The notes beneath the pieces were generated by a model that searched no databases, was not told where the DNA came from, and saw nothing but the letters and a program-made list of their open reading frames with translations. From Acanthaster planci (Eukaryota > Echinodermata > Asteroidea > Valvatida > Acanthasteridae): a stretch of DNA of 64,000 nt. Positions 37,519-50,800 of this stretch are shown here, in pieces (the first letter of the stretch is position 1; each line of letters begins with the position of its first letter). The stretch spans positions 1,172,100 to 1,236,099 of the forward strand of contig NW_019091393.1 in assembly GCF_001949145.1 (NCBI RefSeq), written 5' to 3'. The position numbers were made by a program, and so were the translations under genes.

Positions 37519-39202
37519 TCATTTGAAGATTGTTGTCCTGTAAAATTTCAGCTCGTCGATACTCTCCATAATGTCATCCAACGCACGGTGTGCTGCCTTC
37601 TTCTGAGGGGCATTTTCAAACTGCCCTGGGTACCAGCGTCTGAGTGGAGCAATAGACGAGGCAGGGAGAGGGTGTATATGAGAAACAGTGTATGAAAACT
37701 GCTTGAAAATGGAGCTCAGAAACTACGAAGCATGACTTGGTCAAGTAAATGAGACAGCAAATTTCACTAACAAACAAAATATATTTTTAATGTTTCATCT
37801 CTCACTGTAAGACAATTTACAGAATTGTTTCAAAAATACTTGTTTTCTTTATAGTTCAACTTTCAGGCAAAACCTGTCAGGAATAACTTGTATGTGAGCC
37901 TTTTAGCCCCCAAATTTTCTGACTTGTACAGTACCTGCACAGCTCCTTGACACTGCTGACATCCACGATCCTGTAGTGCAGGTGGTTCATGAACTGGGGC
38001 ATGTACTTGGCTAAGAACTTCTTGTCTTCATGCACACTGTTGCCAGCCAGCGGACAGATTTTAGGGAGGGTATGCTTGCGAACAAAGGCCAGCATTTCAT
38101 ACTCGGCCTGCTGCAAAGAGATCTGGATAAACCCGCAAAATGTGGAGTAGTGTTCATTACAATTATGACTAAACAGATTTTGACTTCATGTATCTCAGTT
38201 TATTTTCTGAAATGCCAATTCAAGGATTTTTCCTGAATACTGTAGGTTAAATCAATGAATTGAATCAATGAATAATCCAGTGGTATGTTCTTCGCTATCT
38301 CAAAAAATGGAGACATCAACACTTCAATCAACGGTTACTGTACCCTACTACAGTCCTTAATACAACGAATCTCAGCAAAACCAAGAACTGGACATTGGTA
38401 CAATTATACAGGACAGGATTTCACATCTTTGAGCAATAGATTAAAGATGACATCAACGGAACTTGTAAGCCAAGAAACCAATAGTTCTGACTACTATGCT
38501 CCATATGCTAGAAAAAAAACCCTGTAAAACAAAAATCAAATTACCTTACTAGCTCGGACAGCATCGACTAGGCCCGAATCGGTGTGATGTTTGACGCACC
38601 ATTCGTTCATCTTGTTCAGAGTCTCTTCAGGTTGGTGTATGATGAGATTAGGAGCCTGAAACACAAAATTACTACCAATAAAAAGAATAAACAGCAGAGA
38701 TAGAAAGGGAGATGATGTAGACTAACCATGTAAGCCTACATGTACCTGGCCCAAACCGGACCAGAAAAGGTTTTTACTTTATCAAGCAAGGTAAAGAAAT
38801 TTGAGGACTTGGAGACATACTCGAAAACCTCAGAAAAAACAGTAGCAACGTAAAAATGCATATGTATTATTTTTTGCCATTTCTAAAGGTTCTTGTGGGA
38901 AAACTGCTCAAGTGAGTTATAAATCAGACCTCAGCTACAACGTTGAGGTCGCTGTCTGTCACAAGGCAAGCCATCTCCAAAATGTGGCAGTTCTCCACGT
39001 CCAACCCTGTCATCTCCAGATCGACCCAAATGAGCCGATTTTTCAAATTATTTCTCTGATCCGGAGGCATTGCGTCCGTTCTTCCGTCAAACACGTGTCT
39101 CTTCACTGCTTCCGTCAAGAAAGCTTTTGTTAAAGATCTCTGACCCACATTTCTGTGACAAGAAAAGTACGGGAGAAAACGAGAGACGGCTGTTTTGATC
39201 AT
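37519..39202 (-). CDS. REXO2: Oligoribonuclease (small RNA exonuclease 2)
   Basis: A complete four-exon gene of 230 aa; exons 39202-38930, 38655-38545, 38122-37935, 37639-37519, phases consistent. It is a DEDDh 3'-5' exonuclease that degrades RNA di- and oligonucleotides left by larger nucleases, in mitochondria and cytosol. Exo [11 protein letters not shown] (D61, E63). Exo [14 protein letters not shown] (D161). Exo [14 protein letters not shown] (H208, D212). [10 protein letters not shown] and [14 protein letters not shown] also match the family. The first 40 residues are arginine- and hydroxyl-rich with few acids ([13 protein letters not shown]), consistent with a mitochondrial targeting peptide. 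The donor of exon 1 (GAG|GTCTGA) is weak but required by frame. The protein stops right after FYRTTIFK, without the charged tail of human REXO2. Confidence 0.95.
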
Positions 39203-41891
39203 GACATGTGGAATAATCTAGTTTCCTATACCTGAGGTACCGATATTTTATTTATGTACTAATTGGGGCCAGACTACTTATGTTTATTTATGTTTAACCT
39301 CCGACCTTACTTTTAACTATGATGTGCAAAATTTATTTGAAAAAAAAATGGCAAATTTTGCCCTAAGTATTGAGAGAATTCAGTTTACAAACTTATGATA
39401 GAATCTTAAGAAGTATATAACATCTCACCAAATGTTTATTTGTGCTTTTTGTATCTTTTATCATTTTCTTTCATTTTAAGTACCTATAAGAATAGGATAA
39501 TTTTTTACATATATATGGCTGTCTATATTGTAAAGGCCGACGTGGCATGAATATTTATTTTTGCAATCGCCAGCGGTCGGACGTTCGGCTCGTCAGTCAC
39601 GGAGAAAAGAACAGATTTCCACCCTTTCTCACCCGAGTTTTTCGGTAATTATGTAGTTTTAGTGTGTTTTTCTTTCCCTTTTTCATTTCAATGATGCACT
39701 GGTTGTTAGTTTGCAAGTGAGACATTTTTAAGGACGAGCTTCTGTCGCGGCCACTGCACTGGTTCCGCTCCGTCCAAAACGTACATTTACGTGATTGTAC
39801 GTGAGGCATGCGCGTCACCACCACCTGCACAACCGGCAACCCTGCGTCATTTCGGTCGTGTCATTTGCATTTGTGGGCTGTCACTTGAGTTTGAATTTGA
39901 GGTGAAAAGAATAAGATCAGGGGGAAGTAATGCACGAATATACACGACCATGAAAACAGCCGATAAATTCTAGGCCCACTTTATTTTTTTATAAGGAGTC
40001 TAATGTCCAGGTCATGAAAATCCCCCCCGTCATGAAGCCCCACCCCCTTTTCGACAGCCTGATATGCCTGAGTAAATCCAGTTTTGGTGATTTTTATGGA
40101 TTAATTTAATTAGGTCCCAGTAACTCTAACCTTGAAAGAATCAGAGGGCTTTGTCTTCCCTTTTCAGTTCTCCATTTTATTCCTCCATGACAAGTGGCAA
40201 GTCCGATCAAGGACCAATAGTTAACAAGTGTTTGGTTTGTGACATATCTAGCGCGTGTACAGTGAAGTTACATGTAGAGTGCTGGCGACCCTAGTCAACC
40301 GTTGTCAGATCGTTGGGCTGAAGGGAGGAAAGATTGCCGCAGGAAGGGAAAAATAGCAAAGTAAAAATGGTCGTTTACTAGTGACATACTGTTTTTCCAG
40401 CATTTTTCTTAAAACTGGTCCTATTAAGAACGGATGATGGCAACCAACGATGTGACCAATCTCGATAGGCTGATCGCAAACAGTTGACGAAACTAGTCCA
40501 ACCATCGTCCACTAACGATCAGAGTTAGTCCAACTGTGGTTAACTGTGGTCCTTGATGCTTAATCGAACATGCCCAATGAAGAGTTCAGGCCCTACATGT
40601 ACTTGTTTTCAAGGAAAGACGCCAGCCCTTAAAGTAATGAGACTCTTCCTCATGGTTAAAGATCCTTGCCAAACAGAACGGTGCAGTATTTGACAGTAGT
40701 TGCCAGATTCATAGGACTGGGTTCCTACTGAAACCTGTGAGAATTATTATGGATGTTGAAAGATTTTGGAAGTCAAACCTTATTCTCTTGTCGTTTTTGC
40801 AAGTTTAATTCTCTCCTTTTACATTGCTTGTATTTTCTGCAGTTATTTTTCACATTCGGATCTTTGACTGCCTTAATAATGCTACAGCTTACAAGCAGAA
40901 AAACAGAATTACATCTTCAGCTCTCAAAAGTTGCACTTTATGCTAAAAACGGCAAGGATTGACAGCCAGTGTTCGATTGAAGTTCAAGATTTGGACTTGA
41001 AGTGTTTAAAATATGCATTAAAATCAGGCTGACATTACACACTTGTCAGCCAACGGAATTCCCAAAAGACACGGTTCTCAGTGTTTCATTAGTTGAGCTC
41101 AAGTGATTTGTTCAATGTAAAAGCAGACTTCTCTCTAGTATTTTTCACCTACAGTGTAAGCTAAGCAACACTAGTAGAGGCATTCAAGTTGAAGTCGAAG
41201 CACTTGGCTGGTGTATGTCTGGTTTGTTTGATAAAGTTGATTTACTTGATAGTCTGGTGGTCAGACAATGAAATATGAAGGAAATATGTAGAGATGGAGA
41301 CTGGCTGCCACACCTTTTAACAACGGCCAATTGACATAGAACTAAGGGTGTAGGACAGATTATTCCTTGTGTTGGTGGCTTTGACTACCTTACATTTTCA
41401 GATAATTACATGTAAACTTGAAATTGAGAGTCAAGTTTTAGACAATCTGAGTTTAAACCTCGCATACCTGTCATGGTCTGTTTTGGGTACTACCCACATG
41501 TGATGGATTGTAACCAGGCAAAACAAAAAGCTATTAAAAAGTATTCCACTCCTCAATACTCTCGATTTTCAAAGTTTAAAACAGAATATTTCTAATCTGC
41601 TTTTTCTTCATTTGCAGTGAACATATTACAATTACCTGCTGAATCACGGGCACATGATTTCATTTGTTGGACAAACATGGCAGCTGCATTTTGAAACCCC
41701 CAACAGAACTTTCAGTCTCATCGAGTGGACAAGGATTCTACTTTCAATTTTGCAGAGCTCCATGTGGATGTAAGGTTGACGTACCTTACCCTCTGTGAGA
41801 GTATTTGCGTTTATGCCTGGTGTGAAATATTTCTAGTGGAAATTCCTCTCAAGGATTCCCTGAGATAAAATCCCCCCTCCATCGGATCATC
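39203..41891. other. Divergent region between REXO2 and LMBRD2
   Basis: No coding region is supported. The stretch should hold both promoters. An acceptor (TTTTTCTTCATTTGCAG at about 41601-41617) suggests that 41618-41891 is the 5' UTR part of the LMBRD2 start exon, with a leader exon further upstream that I cannot place. A long inverted repeat may lie at 40203-40560. Confidence 0.45.
40203..40560. repeat. Possible inverted-repeat element with TCAAGGACCA ends
   Basis: TCAAGGACCAATAGTTAAC at about 40207-40225 is mirrored by GTTAACTGTGGTCCTTGA at about 40539-40556. The interior is non-coding. Similarity beyond the first 20 bases is weak, so this may be an old element or a chance pairing. Confidence 0.4.
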
Positions 41892-44800
41892 ATGAGCGTA
41901 GGACCTCTCATCGGTGAGATAGCCTGCGTATTTCTTCTCTCCGTCTACCTGCTCCACAAGTATGGAGATTGGCGCAAACAGCATGTCTTGGTGACAGTAA
42001 CAACATTCGTCTCGTGGTATTTCTCCTTCATCATTATCTTCATGATCCCCCTCGATGTCAGCACGGTTCGTATCCTTTTTTTTGTCATTCGTCAGTTTAT
42101 AATGTTTGGTCATTGAAATGAACAATGGATGTTCTTAATCGTTGCTGCTTACTTTATTGGATGTTGTGGGATGGGTCGATGGGTGGGTTTAAAAGTGGGC
42201 AAAAATTTCAAACGTTGACAATTTCGGATGGCCTCTTAATGGTTGTTTAACTTCACATCTTATTACGTAACAGCTGCCTCTTTGTAAAAAAGGGGATGCA
42301 GTTTTTTATGTCTCTCCTCAAAACCCTGTTTTTAATTTGCAAATCCAGTCCCTATGCCTACAATTTCCAACCATGTCATTGTGTAAAATTCTTTTGTGCA
42401 TATATTCTTTTATTTTCCAGAATTGTTGATTCAGTCTTATTTCATTCCTATCTGTCACTCATCACAAAAAGGGGCAGGATGGAAGATTTGCCGTCTCAAA
42501 ATCGAATGTCCCTTATTGGAAACATAACGGGAAATTATTAAATGTGAACAATCATTGTGCCGTAATCAGTATATACACATACATTTGTATGGATGAGGAA
42601 ATTTAAAGCTACATGTAACTCCATTGCAGTGAATTGATATATCAATAAGAAAGTAAGGCTAAATTTGCAATGTAAATATGTAGGCTGGTAAGGCAAATCC
42701 AGCTGTCAAGAGCATAAAATCAATTACCTGCGGGGGGGATCTGACGTCAGGAAACAAACAATCCATCCTGTCCTTTTCATGCAAGTAGGGGAATAATTTG
42801 TGCATTGCAAACATGAATAAATGGCAGACCTGCCCCCAGGCAAACATGGCGAGCATAAGTTTTTTTGGTTTTTTTTGGCGGGGTATAGGATGTAGTTTAC
42901 AGGGAAATGATTGTAGCTGACCTTTAAGCTTATGGTTTTGTGTTTTGCAGGCAATGTTTGTTCTCAAATTTAGTTTTGATTTGAAGGCATCCATAACACA
43001 GACATGTTAAGTAGTTTAGATTTGTGGAAAGTTAGGATAGGATATTGCATGTTGAAGCATTCTGGAATAGTGAAATTCAATTTAATAATTACATTTGTTT
43101 ATTTAAGTGCAACTGATATAACTGTAAAATCTTGTCCTACCCACCAACACAAGAAAGTAAAGTTTAAAAAACTCTAACGGAAGCAACAAAATCATCCCTA
43201 TGCTCTTCCTTCTTTCAGAGCAGACACATTTCCCCAAAAGCTACGTGTAGATGAAAAATCAGCTCTTCTTGCAAATCTATCGTCCACAGGACATTTACTA
43301 GCCTGGCATCCAACTCAGCATCTAGTGCCTGTTAATAATTTGGTGCACATTTTCTGCCACATTACCATTAGTGGCACTCAGCCTTTGATAATTCCCCCAA
43401 GCAATATTACTTAAGAATGCTTAGGTCAGCAAGACTGCCCAAGTAGCAGCGATAGCTGATTTATAATCATTGAGGCTAGCAGACTGGAACAGATGAGGTT
43501 TTGACGTCATCTTGTGGTCAGACTCGTAGGCATAATATATGAAGATTCAAGTTGGGACACATATTATAACAACATTCGTCTCTGTGAAATGTCAGTCCAA
43601 CAAAACGGGTGCTGAAAACCAAACATAATACCAGTGTCAATTATTACATGCATTTCAGTTGAGGATTTTATACCAGGAGTGAAAAAAAAAACATCTCAAA
43701 GAATCCATTAAGATGCAAGTATGCCTTTACATGAACATTTACTTGCATGTTAATTTCACACGTAGATGTAGGTTCCAATTTGTATAATAAGCTACTGCAC
43801 TCTGTACAAAACATTGAATATTGCGTACATGTTTATGGATTTCCTGCATTTCAGACAGGTGTTTAAGTGGCATTTTTGTAAATTTGGCCTACCCAGAGCA
43901 GTGTATAGAGAGAGAACGCCAACTTCAGTGTTGGGAACCAAAATGGCTGTTCATTGTGTACAGTAGTAGCTAATGTGTGTCAATTGTCTATGTGTACCAA
44001 CACATAATCCACCATTTTGGTTTCAACAATTGAGACACTCATGTCGCAACTCTCTCTATAAACAGCTCTGGCCCTATATGTATCGATACCTGTGGCCCAC
44101 CCAGCACTTAAAACGTAACACTGCATTTTTAAAAATTGCTGTAAATTACAACCGTTTGAAATGAAAATTTGCTTGAAAAGAGGAATTGAAATGTTGTATA
44201 CAATATAATCTAAGTTTCTACATAAATGTTTTGTTTAGACACCAGTTGAATCTCTGCATGTGATTCTCGGCACTTGAACAAGTTGGTAAAATGATACACC
44301 ATGAATATAAAACAAAACAATGAATTTAATAATGTATTACTTGCACAGTGGAAGGAGAATGTGTTAGAATGAACATTCTTTGTAGTTTGCATGGATTATG
44401 TACATGTAGAATTTATAAGAGCCCTTGAAAAAATGGAAATATTCATGCAGTATGGCCGAGAAAACATCTTCAAGGTATCGTTTTTAAACTTTTGAATATA
44501 ACCGTCCTATGTTGATCTCCTTTGTAGACATTTTACAGGCAATGCAAGGAGAGCACACAGAAGCCACCCACTACCTTCCAATCAACAACACTGAGCACTG
44601 TTGGGTTGCCTCATCCTCTAAACATGACCGTTGAGACTGCCCTTGTGAACACCACAAAGACTGACCCGGTCAAGAATACCATGACCTCCCGCATGGCCCG
44701 CGAGGCTCCTGACGACAACGGCGAGGTGACCTGCGAGAAACCTTGGAGTTACATCCCAAAGGATATCTTACCAGATATTTGGCTGATTGTTTACTGGACA

Positions 44801-47800
44801 ACCTTTATACTGACGTGGTGAGTTCCAGGGAAAATGGAGGAGAGTTGGGAGTGTGTGTTTCTCAGTAAGTATGTGATTCCCTGATGATGTGATGGGAGGG
44901 GTTGATTTCAGCATTACTTGCTGTGTCCTTAGGCAAGGCACTTTACCCCTACTTACTTCTCTCTACCAACACTATATTGGTAATCCTTCAGGTATAGACT
45001 AAGCATTACAAATTAGAAATCTTATTACATGCAAGGTAAGTAGCTTATAACACAAATTTGCTGGTTTGGTAAAACTTCCAGAACGATATTGAACTGTGGG
45101 CCAAAAAAAACGGAATCTCTTGTTTTTTCAAAAATATTCATTCAGGTTTCAAAACCGTCTGTCGAAATGAAAGTGCCACTTTTGGGGGGCACAGCAGAAG
45201 TAACTGTCAAGAACTTGTAATAGTTTGAGATTCAATGTTAATGCTTACTCAGCACTTACAGGACGGTTGTGATATTACTATTATTACATGTATTTATTTC
45301 TGGTCACGACTTTGAGGATTCCTTAAAAGTGCCCTAGGCACTGTAGCTCACAAGCCTGAAGAAACCTGTAGAGAGGAGACAATGAGAAGCAGTTACAGTT
45401 TGAGAGGTGGGAGGAAAACCCCAGAGGAATTTTCTGGGTAAAACCCACGGAATTAGGTAGAGACTGGAAACCCAGGACTGAGCTGGGACTTGAACCCGAA
45501 CCCAAAGTGGTAGAAGGCGAGGAAAGAACCACAACGCCAACCTGACTCCCCAACGGGCACAATGCCAACCTGACTCCCCAACGGGCACAACGCCAACCTG
45601 ACTCCCCAACGGGCACAACGCCAACCTGACTGCCCAACGGGCAGGTAACAATATCAATAAGTTGCACTTCAGTCCTATTATCATCATGTTTCAGGGTCAT
45701 CATGCCACTGATGAAGTCCTACGCCAACGCCGGTGATTTCACCATCCGTGGTAAGCTCAAGACAGCCATTATTGAGAATGCCATTTGGTACGGCAGCTAC
45801 CTGCTCATCTTTGGAGTGCTTCTTATTTATGTCGCCGCCAACCCTAACCTGCCACTCGATGGGTAAGGATTCTCAAATCAAAACATGAGCTGTTGCCTAA
45901 CTTGACCAAGTCGCAGGTTTCTCCAAGACTGCGCTAGGTTGCCCAGCGCACTCCTGAAGAATTCCTGGTTTTAATGCAAGAAATGCAATTCAAATGAAAC
46001 AAACCCTTCCAGGTCTTCCTAAATCCAGCATGAAATTTTGATCAATTTTAACGGACTTTGGACTCCAGAACCCAGCTACCATTATTTTGCACTGAGTTTG
46101 ATGTACATTTATCCATGATATACCATGGGGTTACTGCAGTGGATTGTATTGTCAAAATTCAGAAAGATTCCATGCCAAAAAAACTAAGAAATCCACCTAA
46201 GTCTTGAAGCTTAAGACTTCTCGATATTGCTTGTCTCTGCCAGCACTAAGCTACAGGTGATCTGCATCACAGCCAGCAACACTTGGGGCTTGTTCCTGCT
46301 GGTCTTGCTACTGGGCTATGGACTGGTGGAGGTACCTCGGCAGTTCTGGGCTCAGTCACGTAAAGGTTACCTCCTCAACTACACCTATTTCCAGATTGCC
46401 AAACTGAGCACCGAGCGATCTGAAGCCACTGAGGAATTGGAGGATCTGTTAGAGGTGAATATGGCCGGTGTCAATTACTTGGCTGTGGCTTGAAATTATG
46501 CATGAGTCTATGGGTAGCGGCTGCAGCCAGTTCCCATAGAGTTCTGTAATGCCAAGCCATAGTCAAGTGATTTGGACGTAGCCAGAGGGTTTGACAAGCC
46601 TGGTGAGCTTCACTGAACTGCTCAGCACAAAAGTTTTCTAAGTCTAAGCCGTGTCTGAATTGCTTGGCTATGGCTCGAAGTCACACCTGACTCTATTGAA
46701 ACTGGCTTTGACCACAGCCAGAGACTTGTCTGTAATTTCAGGTTACAGCCATGTGATTCAAACATTGCCTAAGCTTAGAAAGTATTTGCTCAGCCAAAAC
46801 AGGTTACCAGTCAATATATCACATGATGCATATTTCCTACAACTGGTTTCCGTCTGTTTTCACTTGGCAAGGGAATGTGGTGAGCAATTTTTCTGCTAAG
46901 AAGTAACCATTTTGGGTTCACATTCTGATAATTTTGTAATGAAATACATGGACATTGACTTCGAAGCAACACCCTTCAAGCTGGGAATAAACTGTGAAAT
47001 GGAAAGAGCTTATTCCTACCAGAAATGCTCAGTGTCGTCATACAGCATTCAGAATGGAAACAGACCTCTTAACTAGCAAGGCTCTCTTAATGACCGTTAC
47101 TTATTGACAGAGGAATTGTCTAGGATTCCAGATATGGTCAGAGGTTAAATTGATTTGTTTATCGTTGGTTTAGGATATTCGACAAGCCTCAGATGCGGTG
47201 CGTTACAATCATCCAATCAGGAAACACGTCAACACCATCATCAGTAAGTGTCCGGAGAACTTCCAAGAGTCACTCACCAAACATCTGGATGACTTCAAGG
47301 ACTACTCTGACAACAAGCCACAGGTAAATAGAGACAGGTGGTTGCACAATTGGTTGATATCAGAGAGAAAAAGCAATTTGGTCAAGAAAAAGAATCAATG
47401 AACTCTTCCCTCAAGTTTCCAAAACACAGGTCACAAGAAATGGATTGTTGTTCAAGAACTTCATGCAGCCCACCGTTACATTTGCATATCAGAACTGTGC
47501 CTGGTTCTTGGAGTTAACATCTTTGAAACCTTTAGATACCATCAGAGAAGGAGTTGGTACGGTTGCATCGGAAGCTCATCTTTGCCTCGCTGGCCAAGCG
47601 GAGAACAGACACACAATGGGACATGCTGATGGAGAAAGCATGTCACCTTGAAGACATCCAGAGCAACGAAAATAACCACACCAGGTCAGAAGCGACTGTC
47701 CACGGGACAACTTTTGGGGACCCTTACTCCCTGCATAAGTTTTAAGAATTTTCCTAATCACTGCATGGGTACCCAAAGTCACATTTTTGTGCAAGAACCT

Positions 47801-50800
47801 CAGAAGATATCCAACTTCTTGCCGTGTGAATCGCAGGTAGCCAGCATCTTCCCCGATCCTGCAAAATCATCTCAAAGCTTTTAGATCTTGAAAAATTTTG
47901 GAAGGCGTAGGTCAATCTCCTGTACCTAGAATATCCCAGATTGTGTTTTGACATCTTCAAATCCTGCATTTAGGATATCCTGAACTGAGTTGATGTGTGA
48001 GGTTACCATCATGGGTTTACCGACTTGGTAAATGTGCTTTCAGAGTCAAGAAAAAATGTTCAAACTTTTTTTCTCGTGAGTTGATCACACCTCAAACATT
48101 ACTTCTGTAACACTTTCCCCTCACACTGTGTTTCTAATTTTCACCTCCAACTGTAGAAAGTTCAAGCATTCCTTTGACCCCAAGTACTCCTTCCTAGCTA
48201 GTTACATCTGCTCGCCCACCGTGGAGTGGTATTGGTTTGTCTGGCTGATGCCTTCCATGCTGAAGGTCATAGCCATTCTCCTGCTGCTCTTCTCTCTCAT
48301 GGTCGTCTGGTCAGAGGTCACCTTCTTCAGTATTGAGCCGGAGCTCTCGCTGTTTGCCATTTTCATTGGTGCTGCCGCGAGGGATTACAACTACCTCTGC
48401 ATTGAGGTTTGCACTAACTGAATGAAGATTTTTCTGTGAAACTGACGTTTTTAGGCAGCAGTTCCAGCATAGGGTTGGATCTCACTCAGTTGATAGTTAA
48501 TAGACTCTTGGCACAGTACTGTAGAAGTCTTGGGTTCAAACTCTGTTTCAGTCAGTAAGAAAATTCCATTTTCGTGAGTGACTTGCAAATTATTTTTTTA
48601 ATCTTGGGAGGTATTTAAAAATCCATTTCATCAAGAAACTCTGCGCTACACCAGATATCAAGCAGAAATGACTAAACATGCTCTTATGTTGAGCGCTTGA
48701 GGAACTTCCAGGGTTTGCTATACCAAGAACATGCTATAGTGGATTAATCAAAGGCTGTTTATCCATCTCTGCTCAGCTCTTATCCTGCCTCATCATTGCC
48801 TATCTCTGCTGGTGTGCTTACTACACCGTCTTCAAAGTCCGAGTTTTCAACTACTATTACCTTGCCCCCCACCACCAGACCGACGAAAACAGCCTCCTCT
48901 TCTGTGGCACGTGAGTGCAGTGGTCTGTTTCATTCACACCGAGTTTGCATTGGATCATGTTGTATCTTTAGTTGGACCTATGCTTCCCAACCACATCACA
49001 GTTCTAAAAGTCAGTAAAATGGTGTGTGTGTTTTTTTAATGTAAGTTGCTTTGGAGTATGAAGCGGAACTTGACATTGAATTGGTCTAAAGTTCTCATTA
49101 AGAACTCATTAATGCTTTCACAATGTTTCCTCTTGTATTTCTTTGTTTTTTTGGAAGGGCAGGATGCTGTGCCGGCTAACTCCATCTCTTTGCCTTAACT
49201 TCCTGGGTCTCATCCATCTCGATGGTCACGTAACTGGCAAAGAAGATATGATTGAGACGTCATACACCTCGGTGAGTTGAAGACTGAGAGTTAACCCGAA
49301 CTGAAAAACTGGAGGATTTAACACTGTCTCAGTTGAAAAAGCCGGTTTCACACTGATGGATGGATTATAAGATTTGCGGATTTGGGCCTTACTCACAAGT
49401 TGACCACATTGAATTGAAAGTGAGGTTAACTTCTTGATTTTTGGAATCTGACCTTAGAATAAGAATGAAAGCAATAAAAAGTTCATCACTAATTAATGTC
49501 ATTTATGCTGATAAATAATTAAACACTTTGATTAATTATATCCAAACATTTTAAGCCACATTTAAGACAGAGGCATGGAATCCAAAACAGTCTGGCACCA
49601 CCCCATTTATCAGACTACAGTATATAAGATAAGATTCTGGGAACAAGATCAAAAATGGATACCCTGTAAAGGTGTTTTGGCTTCTTTTTGTGACCAGATC
49701 ATGGGTCGTCATATGGACGTTTTACCCTTCATGGAGGCAGGGTTCTATATCTATTATCCTATCACCGTGGTGCTTCTATGCATCGCTACCTACTTCCATC
49801 TGGGCAGTAGGTGTCTCTCCTTCCTCGGATTCCAACAATTTGTTGGTGATGAGGATATGACTACTGATCTCATGAACGAAGGACTGCAACTCGTCAAGCG
49901 AGGTAAATTGTGTCACTGTCGTTTCTTGTGTATAAATGGATTCCTCGTTGCTTTCAGTTAGAAAAGGCAACCATGTGAATTGTTAAAAGAATTCAGTGTC
50001 TTTGAATAACCAAGAGTTTAATGGTTGTGTGACAGTTCGGTATGTGTTCACACAATCCAGAGAGAGTTAAGAGCGCTACTGCAAACTGTTAACTAAAATG
50101 ATCTGAAATGTATAAACTATAAAAGATTAGACCAGGTCAAATCATTTCTCCTAGACTTAATGTTTCACTTTTGCTTTTGACGAACACTTAATTAACCTCA
50201 AGCAGTTTTAACTTTTATGAGTGATACAAGACTTTATTTTCAATTGATCTTTAAGTAAGATTTGAAAATTTGCATGGTGGAAGTAGTACATATGGTAAGG
50301 ATTTGCGGGTACAACGTGGAATGTATCTTTTCAAGAAGAGTTGAGGTTCTGAAGAGAACCGGTGAGTATCAACTTGCCATTTCGACCGGGATGCTCTCAC
50401 CGTCCTCAGGAGAGTGATGAACAAAATTGATCTTTCCTCTTACTGATATAAAAATGCGATAAACAGAGAGGAGAAACCGACAGCGACAGATTGATGGAGA
50501 GCTTCGGAGGAAGAATTTCCGGGAGCAGTTTCCATCTCGGGAGAACGGGTCTGGACCCGTAAGCGGGAATCGCTTTGGTCCCAAACCACGAGGCAGTGAT
50601 AGTGACACCAGCAGACATAGCACAGGGTCCTTAACCACCAAAGGTAAATCGGGTCATGTCTCAATCAGACTTCCAGACCTATGGCTATGTCTGCTGTCAG
50701 AATGTGACTATAGATTTCCAACCAGCAAAGACCTAGCCCTTAGACATTAACTCAGGCTTGACCTTTGACTTGGTCATTTTACTGCTTCTTCACCCATTTC

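Noticed and set aside
45323-45703. Minus-strand open frame with repeated [13 protein letters not shown]-type peptides
   Set aside because: Arises from the 28-bp minisatellite in LMBRD2 intron 2.
48474-48552. tRNA gene
   Set aside because: A- and B-box-like motifs are present but no acceptor stem or clear anticodon arm forms; treated as a SINE relic.
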